This document shows positions 16,241 through 27,758 of a DNA stretch of 64,000 nucleotides, in pieces; position 1 is the stretch's first letter; each line of letters opens with the position of its first letter. The position numbers and the translations under genes were made by a program. The notes under the pieces were generated by a model, which made no database searches, was not told where the DNA came from, and saw only the letters and a list, made by a program, of their open reading frames with translations. The DNA is taken from NCBI GenBank assembly GCA_026929865.2, contig CM049409.1:15970452-16034451 (forward strand). Reading direction: 5' to 3'. This DNA comes from Hyperoplus lanceolatus (lineage: Eukaryota; Chordata; Actinopteri; Uranoscopiformes; Ammodytidae).

Positions 16241-17749
16241 TATGTTGTTGCATCTTAGCTTGGACTCCTGTCTACACCATGCTCACCATTACAGACTTGT
16301 TGGTTGTAGGCCGAACAATAGTTACTAATTTTGGTGCACAGATTATTGTATGTCATATTGTTTTTAATCTACAATTTATGAGGTAAAATATGTTATAAAA
16401 TCACAAGGATGCAAGGTAGGTCCAGCATACTGACACAATCACAGGAAAAAACACAGATAAACCAGAAAAACAACTAAGATAATGAATATATTACAATGAA
16501 GTACTTCAGGTCACATTTCTATATTGATAGCATACATTTTTTTTGCTTATTTATTGAATACAGTAGCTCAGCATGAAGTTTGTCCTCAACCTTTTGATTA
16601 AAACGAGACCATCTACAAGTAATATGGTTGCTCACAGCAATGATAGTGTTAGCGGTTAACTTGTTAGCTTTCAATGTAAACAGTCTGGCAAGCTATTGTT
16701 ACACTACACACATTAATCAGCTTATTTCAACGACCTTGGGTGAATATTGTCATGCCATACACCGTTAGAAAGCTTACATTGTCATGATTAAAACGAGACC
16801 ATCCACAAATAATATGGTCAATGTAAACAGACACATTTGCTTATTTATTGAATACAGTAGCTCAGCATCTGAAGATTGTCCTCAACCTTTTACCCCAGTA
16901 GAAATGAGTATTTCTCTAATAGTACTCGATTTGAACAGCACTCTGGTTAGTAGACAAACCACATCAACCAACTTGAATTCAAAGTTTTAATCGCAAAAAT
17001 ATGAACAACTATTAATCAAAATAAAATGTGTAGTGTGTTGGCTCCGGTCATTCTGGTCACAGCTGCTCTTGTCTCTTGATAGCCATGGTCCTGGGTCTCT
17101 CTCTTTGCAGGATTCACGCCAGGAAATGGCATGAATCGGCGATATTGTCTATAAAACATTGAGCAAAACATTAGTAAGGCCAGCTAATTTTAGCCTGCAG
17201 TAGCTTACATTAAAAAGAACTGCAAGGTTACGTCACGTTGATGAATGAGTAAAAATAAAAACTTACTGTGTTGTGGTCGACGTCCGTCTCTTCCCGCGGC
17301 CTGTGGCTGGCGCCTCCAGTTCAACTTCTCAATACTGAAATATGTCACCGGGGTCCGTCTTTCAATATGTGGAGCAAAGCTACAGTGAAGTTACTAACGC
17401 CGCGAACACACTCGGCACTGGGGCTCCTCTTCCACAGCATGGAGTAGTTGCTAGTGTAGCTAGCTTCTCCTCTTCCTCCTGACGACTATCACCTCTCTTC
17501 CTCGCTGTAATCCGGTTTATACAGGTAGACACGAATGTCCGTTCACTGCAGTAAACATTAAAAATCCCCTTCAGGCTTTTCTAATGGAACATTTCCTTCT
17601 GCCATTCGGTGTTTCGGCTTCTCGCTTAGCGGGGAAGAAAAATGGCGGACATTCTGTTTACATCTCGTGAGGGAGGTCCCGCCTCCCTCATTCCTTATTG
17701 GTTGGCATAAAAATGTGCGGAAATAGCAGTCTGTAGTCCTCGGGCCCAA

Positions 17750-17800
17750 CATAGCGACATGGGCAATGACGCGAAACGCATCATTGCCCATGTCGCTATG
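17750..17800. repeat. Perfect 20-bp hairpin with 11-nt loop
   Basis: The arm CATAGCGACATGGGCAATGA (17750-17769) is exactly complementary to 17781-17800, with loop CGCGAAACGCA. It sits about 120 bp inside the right end of the TTAA element, next to the GC-rich segment, and could be a fold-back scar or a regulatory or transposase-binding structure. Confidence 0.9.
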
Positions 17801-17925
17801 GTGTGGATTATCAGGACAGCTGGGCCAAGTGAAGAGTTAGTCCAGACAAACCTCTTTCCTTATATTATAATAGCCATTTTATAATGATAGAACGCAGGTT
17901 CCAAATGGGGGAAGTATTCCTTTAA

Positions 17926-19431
17926 GAAAAAAATGTGATTAAAGAAGTGACACATATCAGGAAAGAAATCAGACAGAGATTAAGCCAAAAAAGTGGAAAA
18001 AATAAAAAGAAAGAGAAAATAAAATAATCGATAATAATATTATCAAAGAAAAATCCAAGAAAATACTTTCAGACAAAGAGAGACAGCGTCAACAGGATTA
18101 TCATTCAAGCCCTGTCAGACTATCCTTTCACCCTAATAATTAAAGCCCATTTTATAAAAATGAAGCAGCCAGTCAGCAGACAACCTCACATATCATTAAG
18201 TCTCTGATTACATCTACAGCAAGTCTACCGCTTTAAAAAAAGAAGAAAGAAAGAAACAGAAATTATACAGCCATTAAATAAGGCAGACATCATTACATGT
18301 GCTGTCAAGTCAACAGTCATTAAATAGGCCTGAAAAAACAATGAGAGTGAAGCTGATTTGTTCTCAGATATCAGATGGGGAGACGGCTAGAAATGAGAGG
18401 GACGAGCAAATGGGAGGGTGAAGGATGTAATGCATAGCCACATAGAAAGAGACAGGAGTGAGGAGAGAGAGAATGAAAAGCCTAACAAGCCAACAACGTG
18501 TAGTAGACAAATAGCTTTCCATGAATCCCAGACATCTGTGAGTGTGTCTTTTGTATTCTATATTTTCATAGCATGAAATGAGAACGAGGCCAACCACAGT
18601 GGCCCCCTAATTAAGCAGCGCAGACCTAGCTATGGAGTGAGATTCTCCCATATACCCGTCTTTGTTTCTAAGACGGAGGCTTTGGAAACCAAATGTGCTC
18701 TCTGCAGCTTGTTATTCAACAGACATAATTCCTTTGAGAAGCAGATTCAAGAAAACAACATTAGATGGGGCTTTTTATTTAATGTGTTCTTCACATTTTT
18801 GCCCCAGAACTAAAAAGTATTGTGTCTTGTTATACGTTTGGCTGGAGGAGAATCAAAAATAAACTTAAACCTGAAACGTGTAACTATTTAACACCTGTTT
18901 GATTATTATTGTTTGGCTAGTTCAAAGGGAAAATAGCATGAGCTGCAGAATGTAACATTTACAATTATTTAGAGACACTGAACAAAAGTATTTCCTTTAT
19001 CAGTAGATGCAGTTGCACAACCTTGGCAAATCAAACCCATACTTCACAACTTCTATATCCGTAGGGTAAGTCTTTCTTTGAGATGTGGATGGACCAGTCC
19101 TTTACAGTAACAAAATTATTATTTTTCAATTCTGGCTTAAGTTCACTTCAGATAATTATGGGAACTACTTATGTCATCAACAACCAAATCAGGTGCTTAT
19201 AGCTTCATGATTTTTTATAACAACATCATTTTGTCTGATCGGAGGAGTGTATTTTGTCCGATAAGATTGGGCTTGAATATTGAGCTCTGCAGTGGAAACA
19301 AATCCAGAAGTTTCTCAGTTTGACAACAGCCTGTCAGTAAACTTTGTCCTGAGTTGTAGCCCGATGACAGTTTCAAGTGTTGAAGGTCAAAGTGGCTCTG
19401 TGTCTTGGTTATACTGTAATTCATATTGCGA

Positions 19432-19434
<3 letters not shown>
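17926..19434. other. Unique AT-rich sequence, no gene seen
   Basis: Purine-rich words (AAAGAAAGAG) at 17985-18080 and 18237-18260. No reading frame or element boundary was recognised. Confidence 0.5.

Positions 19435-19466
<32 letters not shown>
19435..19466. repeat. (CA)n microsatellite, ~32 bp
   Basis: Short pure CA run followed by CGTTTGTGAG. Confidence 0.95.
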
Positions 19467-19472
<6 letters not shown>

Positions 19473-19600
19473 GAGTTAGATAGATAGAAATGGTGTGTAA
19501 GAGTGGGAAGTCTGTCACAGAGGAACCAATAAATGGAAACTTTGATGGCTCAGACACAGGAGACGAACACACAGAGGACTTCAAAGATGCTCAGCCTGCC

Positions 19601-19602
<2 letters not shown>

Positions 19603-19658
<56 letters not shown>

Positions 19659-19707
19659 CGTGCGTGCGTGCGTGCGTGCGCGTGTGTGTGTGTGTGTGTG
19701 TGTGTGC
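19603..19707. repeat. Compound (TG)n-(CG/TGCG)n-(TG)n microsatellite
   Basis: About 47 bp of TG repeat passes into CGCGCG and TGCG repeats (19650-19682) and returns to TG. All units alternate purine and pyrimidine, and the CG-rich core has the highest left-handed (Z) DNA potential in the window. Confidence 0.95.
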
Positions 19708-20194
19708 ATGCTGAGGTGAGGAGAAGCATTGATCCGTAGAGGATAGGTATTGTGAGATGAGAGAAAGAAATGGAAGTTTGGGGACAGACTTGACCCTCGG
19801 CCACAGCGGTGATAACATTGACAGTAAATCTTAGTGGAGAGGTGTTAAAAGTGTTTTGTAGCATCAGAGGATGTAAAAGGACAAAATATAACATAATAAA
19901 TAATGCACATTACTGACAAAGGCTACAAATCATTCATTCATTCATAATATAATTTATTTATTATTTCTCACATGAATATGTGAGGGTTTGCACATAAAGA
20001 CACCGAAAACAAACACCTTTTTAGTCCTGATCGGTATGCAGTCATGAGAACACAATGTGCAGGCACTTGCAGACAGAGTGAAAATGAAGTTACCTTGCCA
20101 ACAATTAAACATAATGATTTTAATGCAACGGCTATGCAATAATGTAGCTTACAGAGAGAAAGCAAAAAAGACATACTGAGGTACCTGCACATAA

Positions 20195-20204
20195 ATGTGT
20201 GTGT

Positions 20205-20258
<54 letters not shown>
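20195..20258. repeat. (GT)n microsatellite, ~64 bp
   Basis: GT run with a single C interruption near the start; a GA-rich tract follows at 20310-20460. Confidence 0.95.
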
Positions 20259-20261
<3 letters not shown>

Positions 20262-22121
20262 GTCGATGACCTGACACAAAGCCATATCCCACTGTGACTC
20301 ACAACAAAGACAGGTGGAGGAGTAGGAGGAAGCTGAGATGGAGAGAGACAGGGATAGACAGGAAGCAGGGGAGATAAAGAAGAGAAGAGAAGAGAAAATC
20401 TTAGAAGGGTGAACAAGAGGCAAAAGGAAAGACTGAGGAGGAGGAGGAGGAGGGAACAGGAGACGGGGGATGTGAGAGCACAATTTTGATAACAAATGAC
20501 CTGCCACAGAGTCCATATACCTGTAGCAGAGTCTGCTGAAGGGAGAGAGACTTTAGACAGTGGCTATTTTCACTTCAAAGCCTCAGTGGGGAGTTGGAAA
20601 GTTTGCATTGACTCCTGTAAGGGAGACTGGTATTTATTCTACAAGCAGTCAGTGGCTGCAATTTTGTCTATGTGCCATATTGAAAACACCTATTATTCGC
20701 ATCATTTTACAAACAAAAGCTATTGATGTTTTAGAAACACATTTGTAGCACATAATTAAATGGTCATCACAAGTTAAGAGCTAAGTGTTAAAAGTGTGTG
20801 TGGATGTGGGTGTGTGTTCTTTTTTTCAAATGTCTAATGTGTGTCATTTGCCTCACTTAGTTACTGAAAGCTGTAATATTAGATATGTGTTCAAGAACAA
20901 TAGGTGTGGTTACTCAGTGGATCAGTCGGAGAGAAAATGTCTTAGGGAAAATACAAAGTTTGTAATTCCTCAAACTCCTGGAATTGACAATGCCATTAGA
21001 GCGTGAAACTGAGAGTGAATTTGTTTTCCGCCATGGGACTCGAATGATTTTCACTCGGAGTGATTTGTCTTCATCAGTCTGTCGCTTCAAACTTCTATTA
21101 GCAGAACAGGACAACTTGTAAACACGTTTGAAAAGTGTAATCTCTCGTTATATTAAAATCAGATTGTTTACGCCATTACAAATATAAAAATATCTCATTT
21201 ATAGATGCTTGTATTGACAACATTCCTCGAGGAACTCAGTGAAGAAATATACAAACATCTTGTTCTGTTTGTTATGCAGAGGCTAGCATGTGTCTGGGAA
21301 GGAAACGAGTGAGACCTGCACACTTGTAGATGCAAAAGCCACCCAATCTTTCATAATATCTGCCACTCATCTTTAGATTTGATCTGACTTGATTTTAATT
21401 ACATTGTCTTATGTTGTGTATGTTAGTTGACGACACCAACGTTTAGCCAGAAAGTAACAGAGAGAAGAATACGTTGTGTTCCTTACAGGCTTTGTGCAGA
21501 TCATGTAATACATTTATCAGAACAGATATTCTCATTAAACCTTTTAGCCAGAAATCCCCCCAAAAAACACTCTCTTACACCATGGGACCTGGCTCATTAA
21601 AAGTTTTAATTCTGACGTGCGTGGTAAGGGTCGTAAACTTGTGGACTACATTTGAGTACATTTCATAAACCCAAATGACCCAGGCTCATTAAAAACATGC
21701 AGCTCTTCTTGTGGGATGATTGTCTGCGGAGAGTTAATACGGAACCAATATAAACATGGACATATCGGGCCAAATAAGAGAAACATTGAGAAGTTTCAAA
21801 TGAGCTCAACCTTCAGAATGTACCTCGATATGGAAAACAGAACAACTTTCCTAAAGGTTAAATGTCCTCCCACCGTGTTTAACCATAATATAAAGCTATC
21901 TGAAAGGTGCTTACTTGTACATGTATGCGGATTCTGATGGTATAGTTGCGCAGCGGCCATCCCGGGGGATTTTACATTATTATTATAATTGTTATAGTAC
22001 TTGTCTGATGTTTTTTTTGTAGTTTTTACATAATATATTCACATTTGTTTTCATTACACACATAATAATTCATTAAAAAAATCCTTGCAAAATGTGTTTG
22101 AAAAGTAGCTAAATAAAGTGT

Positions 22122-22125
<4 letters not shown>
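20259..22125. other. Unique sequence, no gene seen
   Basis: 20330-20460 is purine-rich (AGAGAAGAGA, GGAGGAGG). The remainder is ordinary AT-rich DNA with no supported gene. Confidence 0.5.

Positions 22126-22164
<39 letters not shown>
22126..22164. repeat. (GT)n microsatellite, ~39 bp
   Basis: Pure GT run. Confidence 0.95.
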
Positions 22165-22168
<4 letters not shown>

Positions 22169-23124
22169 GTGTTTGTGTTTTCAGTGCCTCTCTTGTCTTT
22201 TGACAAGAAATCATCTGTGTACCATGTGTGTGTGTGTTTTCATTGCATCTGCATTTAGTTGCGGGTCATTCTATATTCATGTCTAATTCAACTTGTACAT
22301 AATTGAGTGGCACAAGCAGCATGGCAGAGTTAAGGGCAGCAAATGTTCGCAAACACAAACCTGATGAATTTTACAACACTTTGCAGCGCTTTACTGTGTT
22401 TTACAGCGTACACAGAGACACGCGTGGCTGCACAGGGATGCACTGTCCTAGTTCTGCTTCTAATTCAACTCCTCTCACCTCATTGTTAGGTTGCACTCTC
22501 CTGCTTCCTCCTCCTCCTCCTTGTTTCATCCCTTTCTCTGTCTGCCATACTATATCGCTCCCTCTCTCTCTCTCTCTGATAGTTCCAGTCATTTCCTGCT
22601 CTCTTCGTATGATGTGTTACATAGTGTCTCCATATGTTTTCTTTTTAACCCAATTTATGACTTGAAAAAAATATGTTCATGCTAATACCCCTCCACTCCT
22701 GTCCAATATTATCCCAGGTGAGAAGGTTACGGCAGCTGGTGAGTTATATTTTTTCTCCGATAAAAAGGCTGTGTGTCTGAGCGGATGGTGCTGACAGGTG
22801 CAAAGTGATGGGTGGCTATTAAGATCATTCACACAGCATGAGCGTCTTAGGGCAATAAAGAGAAGGAACTCTCTTACTCTCTAATCAAAAGCACAAAGGT
22901 TCTACAGACTAGACATTGCTGATAGTGAGATATCTAGTCCATTCTCAGTTCATTAGTGTTGACACATGAGCAACACAGATACCAATACTTGTACTCATAC
23001 GTTTTGCATTACAGGACAAATGTTAAAAGTCTTATTTTAAGGTCTACTGTGTAGAATTCACTAAACAATTGAAATTATATATTGCACTGTTGAATGTAGT
23101 GTGTGAAACAAATTAGTGTAGCAG

Positions 23125-23125
<1 letters not shown>
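22165..23125. other. Unique sequence, no gene seen
   Basis: Contains a CTCC-rich and CT-rich stretch (22497-22580). Frames here are composition artefacts. Confidence 0.5.

Positions 23126-23214
<89 letters not shown>
23126..23214. repeat. (AT)n microsatellite, ~89 bp
   Basis: Uninterrupted AT dinucleotide run, self-complementary and able to extrude a cruciform. It is the only long AT array in the window. Confidence 0.97.
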
Positions 23215-23218
<4 letters not shown>

Positions 23219-23678
23219 TATAAGACAATATAAGACAGTGGGTCATTTTGGAATGGATTTATACCTGGTTGCTTCTGTGAAAATATCCCCAAACATTAAA
23301 CAATTGAAATATCTTTATTTAAAAAAAGAACATTGCAGTACATATAATTCCATACTTCCTATGTAAAATGGTCTGAAATGGGCTGCTTAAAAAACTGTTG
23401 ACCGATATCATTCAAAGTTTGATGGAAGAAATGGAGCATAAGAATAATGTTAGCCTTAACACTCATCATTCAAAGGTATAAGTTGGCCTGTGGCATGGTG
23501 TATTTATTTAAGGTCTCTAGGAATGAAAGAGAATGGACCGTTGTGGCCCGTGAAGGTCAACAAAGTGCTGGAGTTTATGTTGAAATATGATCACAGCTCA
23601 GCCCAGGGTACCTGGGGCTTTGGTGCGTGTGTTTGTGTTTGTGGAGTGTGTGAGGGGGATTGTGCTTTGTAATTGAGT

Positions 23679-23682
<4 letters not shown>

Positions 23683-23719
<37 letters not shown>
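23683..23719. repeat. (GT)n microsatellite, ~37 bp
   Basis: GT run just after CACGTG. Confidence 0.93.
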
Positions 23720-23721
<2 letters not shown>

Positions 23722-23814
23722 AAACACTGTTGTCAACACACAGTCTTTACCCTTTCATACTCCTTCTCTTGTCTGTCCCTCCATTTGCTAATGCTCCAGA
23801 GTAGTTAGTGGATT

Positions 23815-23950
23815 TAAGTTAAGTTACTTTATTATTCAATGATTACATGAAAATCAGCCACTACCCTCGTGTCTGGTGCCGGGGATCGAAACCAGTGACC
23901 TCATGGTTACTGGTCGGCCACCTTTCCTCTAGGCCAGCCTACCACCCCCA
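23815..23950 (-). mobile_element. tRNA-derived SINE-like sequence
   Basis: Read on the minus strand, TGGCCTAGAGG (about 23936-23926) resembles a polymerase III A box and GGTTTCGATCCCC (23893-23881) resembles a B box, about 40 nt apart. The sequence around the B box can pair like a tRNA T arm. It continues into a short AT-rich tail (about 23815-23840). Box spacing and the CC-rich 5' end fit a tRNA-headed SINE better than a functional tRNA. No target duplication was confirmed. Confidence 0.5.
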
Positions 23951-24378
23951 TTTCAAGATTCAAACACAAACAGTACAATGAATCCATCCATTGGTTTACA
24001 GTGCCTTCCAAGACAACATAACAAGGCTACCCGATTGTGACCATTTTCTGATTCAAGTCTGGTAAAGATTAGTCAACTACAACTTTGAAAACTGCATTAC
24101 ATGTAAATCCTGAAATCTTTGACATTGAATCATATTCAACATTGGGCCTGAAGTGGACGTTGAGAGTTCTACCATGGCCTCAGTCTCTTGTGGACTATTA
24201 GCACTGGTGGCTAACAGGGCAGAGAATGGAGTAGCCCTCAGCAAAATCTAGCAGTGGTGAATTGAAATGCCAAGCCAACCAATTATGTTGTCAGCACGCA
24301 CAGTGATGAGAGTGCACTTCTGCACCGCTGAAATCATTTTAGTCTGAGGGGCAGAGAATCTCGACGAGGACACATACA

Positions 24379-24381
<3 letters not shown>

Positions 24382-24438
<57 letters not shown>
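24382..24438. repeat. (CA)n microsatellite, ~57 bp
   Basis: First of six CA or GT tracts packed into 24.38-25.26 kb; further short CA words follow to 24482. Confidence 0.95.
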
Positions 24439-24442
<4 letters not shown>

Positions 24443-24650
24443 TACACGATACACACACTCTAATACACACACTCACACACACCAGCCCAGAGCCGATAAA
24501 TAAGACTCATCTCGTTTCAGCGGCTCATTGGCCTGTCAGGCCAAATAAGGAGCCCTCATTTCCTCTCAATGATACGATGCACACACACATACATTCACAA
24601 CACACACCTATACTAATACACACAAATAAAAGATTACTGACATATATACG

Positions 24651-24678
24651 GACACACACACACACACACACACACACA
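24651..24678. repeat. (CA)n microsatellite, ~28 bp
   Basis: Short pure CA run. Confidence 0.93.
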
Positions 24679-24740
24679 ACCCACAAATAAATATTACTTT
24701 TGAATGAGGAGAAGGGACCTGTGAAACAAAACAAACACAT

Positions 24741-24794
<54 letters not shown>
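24741..24794. repeat. (CA)n microsatellite, ~54 bp
   Basis: CA run that faces the GT run at 24931-25038 across about 140 bp, so the two are complementary arms of a possible large hairpin. Confidence 0.95.
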
Positions 24795-24796
<2 letters not shown>

Positions 24797-24930
24797 AGCC
24801 ATTACTTTAGTGGAGAGAGATGCAGCATGGTATGCTTGTGACACAACGATTAGTCAATCCTCTACCCACAATGCACTGGAGTGGGGAAGGCAGTCTCAAA
24901 TTCCAGGGGATTGGGGATGTGTGCATTTGC

Positions 24931-24934
24931 GTGC

Positions 24935-25029
<95 letters not shown>

Positions 25030-25038
25030 CGTGTGTGT
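24931..25038. repeat. (GT)n microsatellite, ~108 bp
   Basis: GT run bordered by GCGTGCGCGTG on the left and GCGTGCGTG on the right. Confidence 0.96.
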
Positions 25039-25115
25039 TCATAAAAGAGAAATATAGAAGACATTTGCATGCACTTGCACTTTTATGAACTGTGAAATTT
25101 TAATTTATTTGAGTA

Positions 25116-25120
<5 letters not shown>

Positions 25121-25157
<37 letters not shown>

Positions 25158-25258
25158 GGAAGCTAAGTCATCAAGCAGTAAGACATGTCGTAAGTAAGTC
25201 CAGTGTGTGTGTATGTGTGTGTGTGTGTTTGTGTGTGTCTGTGTCTGTGTGCCTGTGT
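25121..25258. repeat. Two further GT tracts (25121-25154 and interrupted 25203-25258)
   Basis: A pure GT run, a 48-bp spacer, then an interrupted GT tract with A, T and C changes, consistent with an older decaying microsatellite. Confidence 0.9.
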
Positions 25259-27758
25259 GCATGTTCCCTAGTGTTGGTATGTGTGTTGGACCATGGCTAA
25301 TGGCTATACATTAGCACTCTGGGTGCTCAGTAAAAGGCTGAATGTTTGTCTAAAAATCGACTCAGCCTGGAGCCGTGTCAAGTGAACCCACTGTGAATGC
25401 TGGAATGAGAGGACTATCTGTTCGATTGAAAGCCGAGGTGTTGCTTCAAATGGCAGATGTGTTCTGCTCTGGTGTGTGTCAATGGTGATACAATGTGGTT
25501 GTGTGGGAGAGAGGTAACATGTGGAGGAACACGAAAAGATATGTAAGGTCTTTGTGAGAGTCTTTTGTATTATCTAATTTATACCACATGGGCATGAATA
25601 CTGTTTAGGTATGCATGGGTTCTGTCCCCATAGCTCATTGAGAATGTCCTCAGCAGTAGGTCTCGGCAGCAGCATAGGTTGTTTGTTCAAATGCTAGACA
25701 CAACCTACATTTACAGTTTCCTGTGAAACAAAAAAAAACGGTTTCAGTGCCCGTCCTACTCTATCACTGTTGTTTTGTCCTACTTCCTTAAACTTTTTGT
25801 GCTGCAAAAGTGTATTAGTAAGACGTCAGTAGCACTTACTTTCAGAGTTAATTTAAAATAAAGTAGTTTTCCTTGCAAAACTCTTGGTTTGCTTGTTGAT
25901 GGATTGCTGCACTGCACGGAAAAATCATGAGTAAGCAGAACTTCTGGGAACATGGCAGGTCCAAGTTGAACCTGTCTGATTCATTCTCAGCCATAAAACC
26001 CATAGTGAGGGAGTTATCATATTGAAGGCCAAAGCCTATACAGATATTATATATTAAAAATTGTACGAAACGGAAATTAGGCATTGAATCCAAACAGATA
26101 CTTCAGATTAAACATTATAAACATAGAATCCACCCACACACAAAACGGGTGTGTAGTAAAGATGTAGAAGCAAGGCTTTACATGTGATTTCTCACTCTCG
26201 AACCCTGTCTATTCTAATCAAGAAAAAGCAAGTCTTGCAGATGTGACTTTTCTTGTCTGGACTTTTGAGTCCTGCTTTTATCTAACACAAATACAACTTA
26301 AGCATTAACCCATGGCCACCCATATGGTCTATGTACATTTAAAGCCCTGAAAAGCACTAAACACTACCAAGCGCTGGAGCAAATGGATGCTCTAAACTGT
26401 CAACAAAGTAACAGCCTAAAGTTTAATGGCTGTCTATAAATGTCACAGTGGATGTGTCTGTATTCATAGAGGCAGTTATCAGCTTTTTTAGATGTGTTTC
26501 ATCCTCAGCGACGGCACTCTCTCCGCCTCTCCCTCCCTTTGCCAAGAGTGGCTCTGATGTGTTCATATTGACACCCACATGTTAGAGGCCATTTCAGTCA
26601 CCTCTTTTTGATGAAAAATGTATGTATAGCTTGCTCTGTTCCAATGCTCCTCCTTCCCCTAAAAGTGTCCCTCATGCCTATTTATTGACGATCCCAAGAG
26701 TCGTCACGTAGTAGCTGGCTGTCCCCTTCCTCAACTGTTTTTTTTGCCCTGTTTTATTAACTGTGTATCTCCGTATAATGAAATATGAATGCACGTCCTT
26801 TCTTGTTCCGTCCCATTCTTTTTACCACTTACCGGTTGTTTGGGCCAAGTGTCTCTCTGATGAAATATGAATGCATGTCCCCTCTCTCTCTCTCTCTCTT
26901 TCTCTGCACCACTCTACGGGTGTCTCCAATGGGCATTGCTGTTGGATGAAATGTAGATGTCTCTTCCCTCTTGGAGCTGTGAATGTAAAATGTTATTTAT
27001 CCATTATAGGGGAAATAATGTCTGTCCTCTTTAAGTACCGGAGATAATAAGTGCTTAAGCTACAAGTATACATCATTTTACATGGTGAATTTATGAGTCC
27101 CTGGCTACTAAAACTACATACCTTGATGGACTTGAACAGGGGCACTGAAATAGCCGTCATTGAAAACACTAAGCTAAAAACGGGCTGTGAGAGTAACCCG
27201 CTTGACTTTGTCGTCCCCGTAGAAGGGGTGAAACAAGTTGTTTTTTGAATTCTCTTTTCTTGAACTTGTTTTTCTCGATTACTTCAGTCTGTTTTTAGAA
27301 CGTCTTTATTTTATCTTTTATTATAGAATGTAAGTTGTTCAAACATATGTGGCAGCAGTAGTAATTGCTGATGGTGTTGGTTTCACCCAATGGCCCAATA
27401 TTGAGTGAAAATCCCTGAGGCAACCCAAAAGTTAGGACAATCTCAATGCTCAATGAAGCAAAACAAACGTCTTCATTTTAGTAAGTATTCACTTTATAGA
27501 TTTTTGAAAAATATATATCTGAACTACAAAATAAATTCCCAGAATCAACTTGCTTAAACTTCTGGTCAAATTGTCTTCAAAGAAAAGATGATAGAAGTGC
27601 AAGCCACATGGGTTCAATGTTGTTGCCAGCCTCAGGGTTGGTATTCCTGGGAAGCAAGAGATAATCAATCTAGACTAGACAAATGTAAGAATTGTTTATA
27701 TTTTTATAACACAGAACATCCAACAATCAATATAGACACATTTACAGAGAGACAACAC
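25259..27758. other. Unique sequence with a faint ~80-bp direct repeat
   Basis: No gene was found. The words GAAATATGAATGCACGTCC (about 26780), GAAATATGAATGCATGTCC (about 26862) and GATGAAATGTAGATGTCT (about 26945) recur at about 82-bp spacing with CT-rich DNA between, an imperfect minisatellite-like array. The rest is ordinary AT-rich DNA. Confidence 0.5.

Larger units (their letters stand above)
15079..17921. mobile_element. TTAA-flanked DNA transposon, 2.8 kb, with exon-like pieces
   Basis: The left end AGAATTACTCCCCCGG and the inverted right end (AGGAATACTTCCCCC when reversed) are flanked by TTAA at 15075-15078 and 17922-17925. The outer segments (about 15079-15200 and 17800-17921) match those of the 301-bp MITE at 53562-53862, which would be an internal deletion of this type. 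Inside are an ATG exon with a consensus splice donor (15613-15711), a second open segment with an acceptor (15950), an AATAAA at about 16219, a direct repeat (16535-16640 versus 16783-16905), and a GC-rich promoter-like segment (17280-17800) holding a perfect hairpin. No DDE transposase was recognised. It may descend from a longer autonomous element. Confidence 0.75.

Noticed and set aside
23103..23366. Ile-Tyr repeat frame across the AT array
   Set aside because: A product of the (AT)n microsatellite, not a gene.
23815..23950. Functional tRNA gene on the minus strand
   Set aside because: Box A/B-like words are present, but the acceptor and anticodon arms do not pair convincingly; a tRNA-derived SINE head is more likely.
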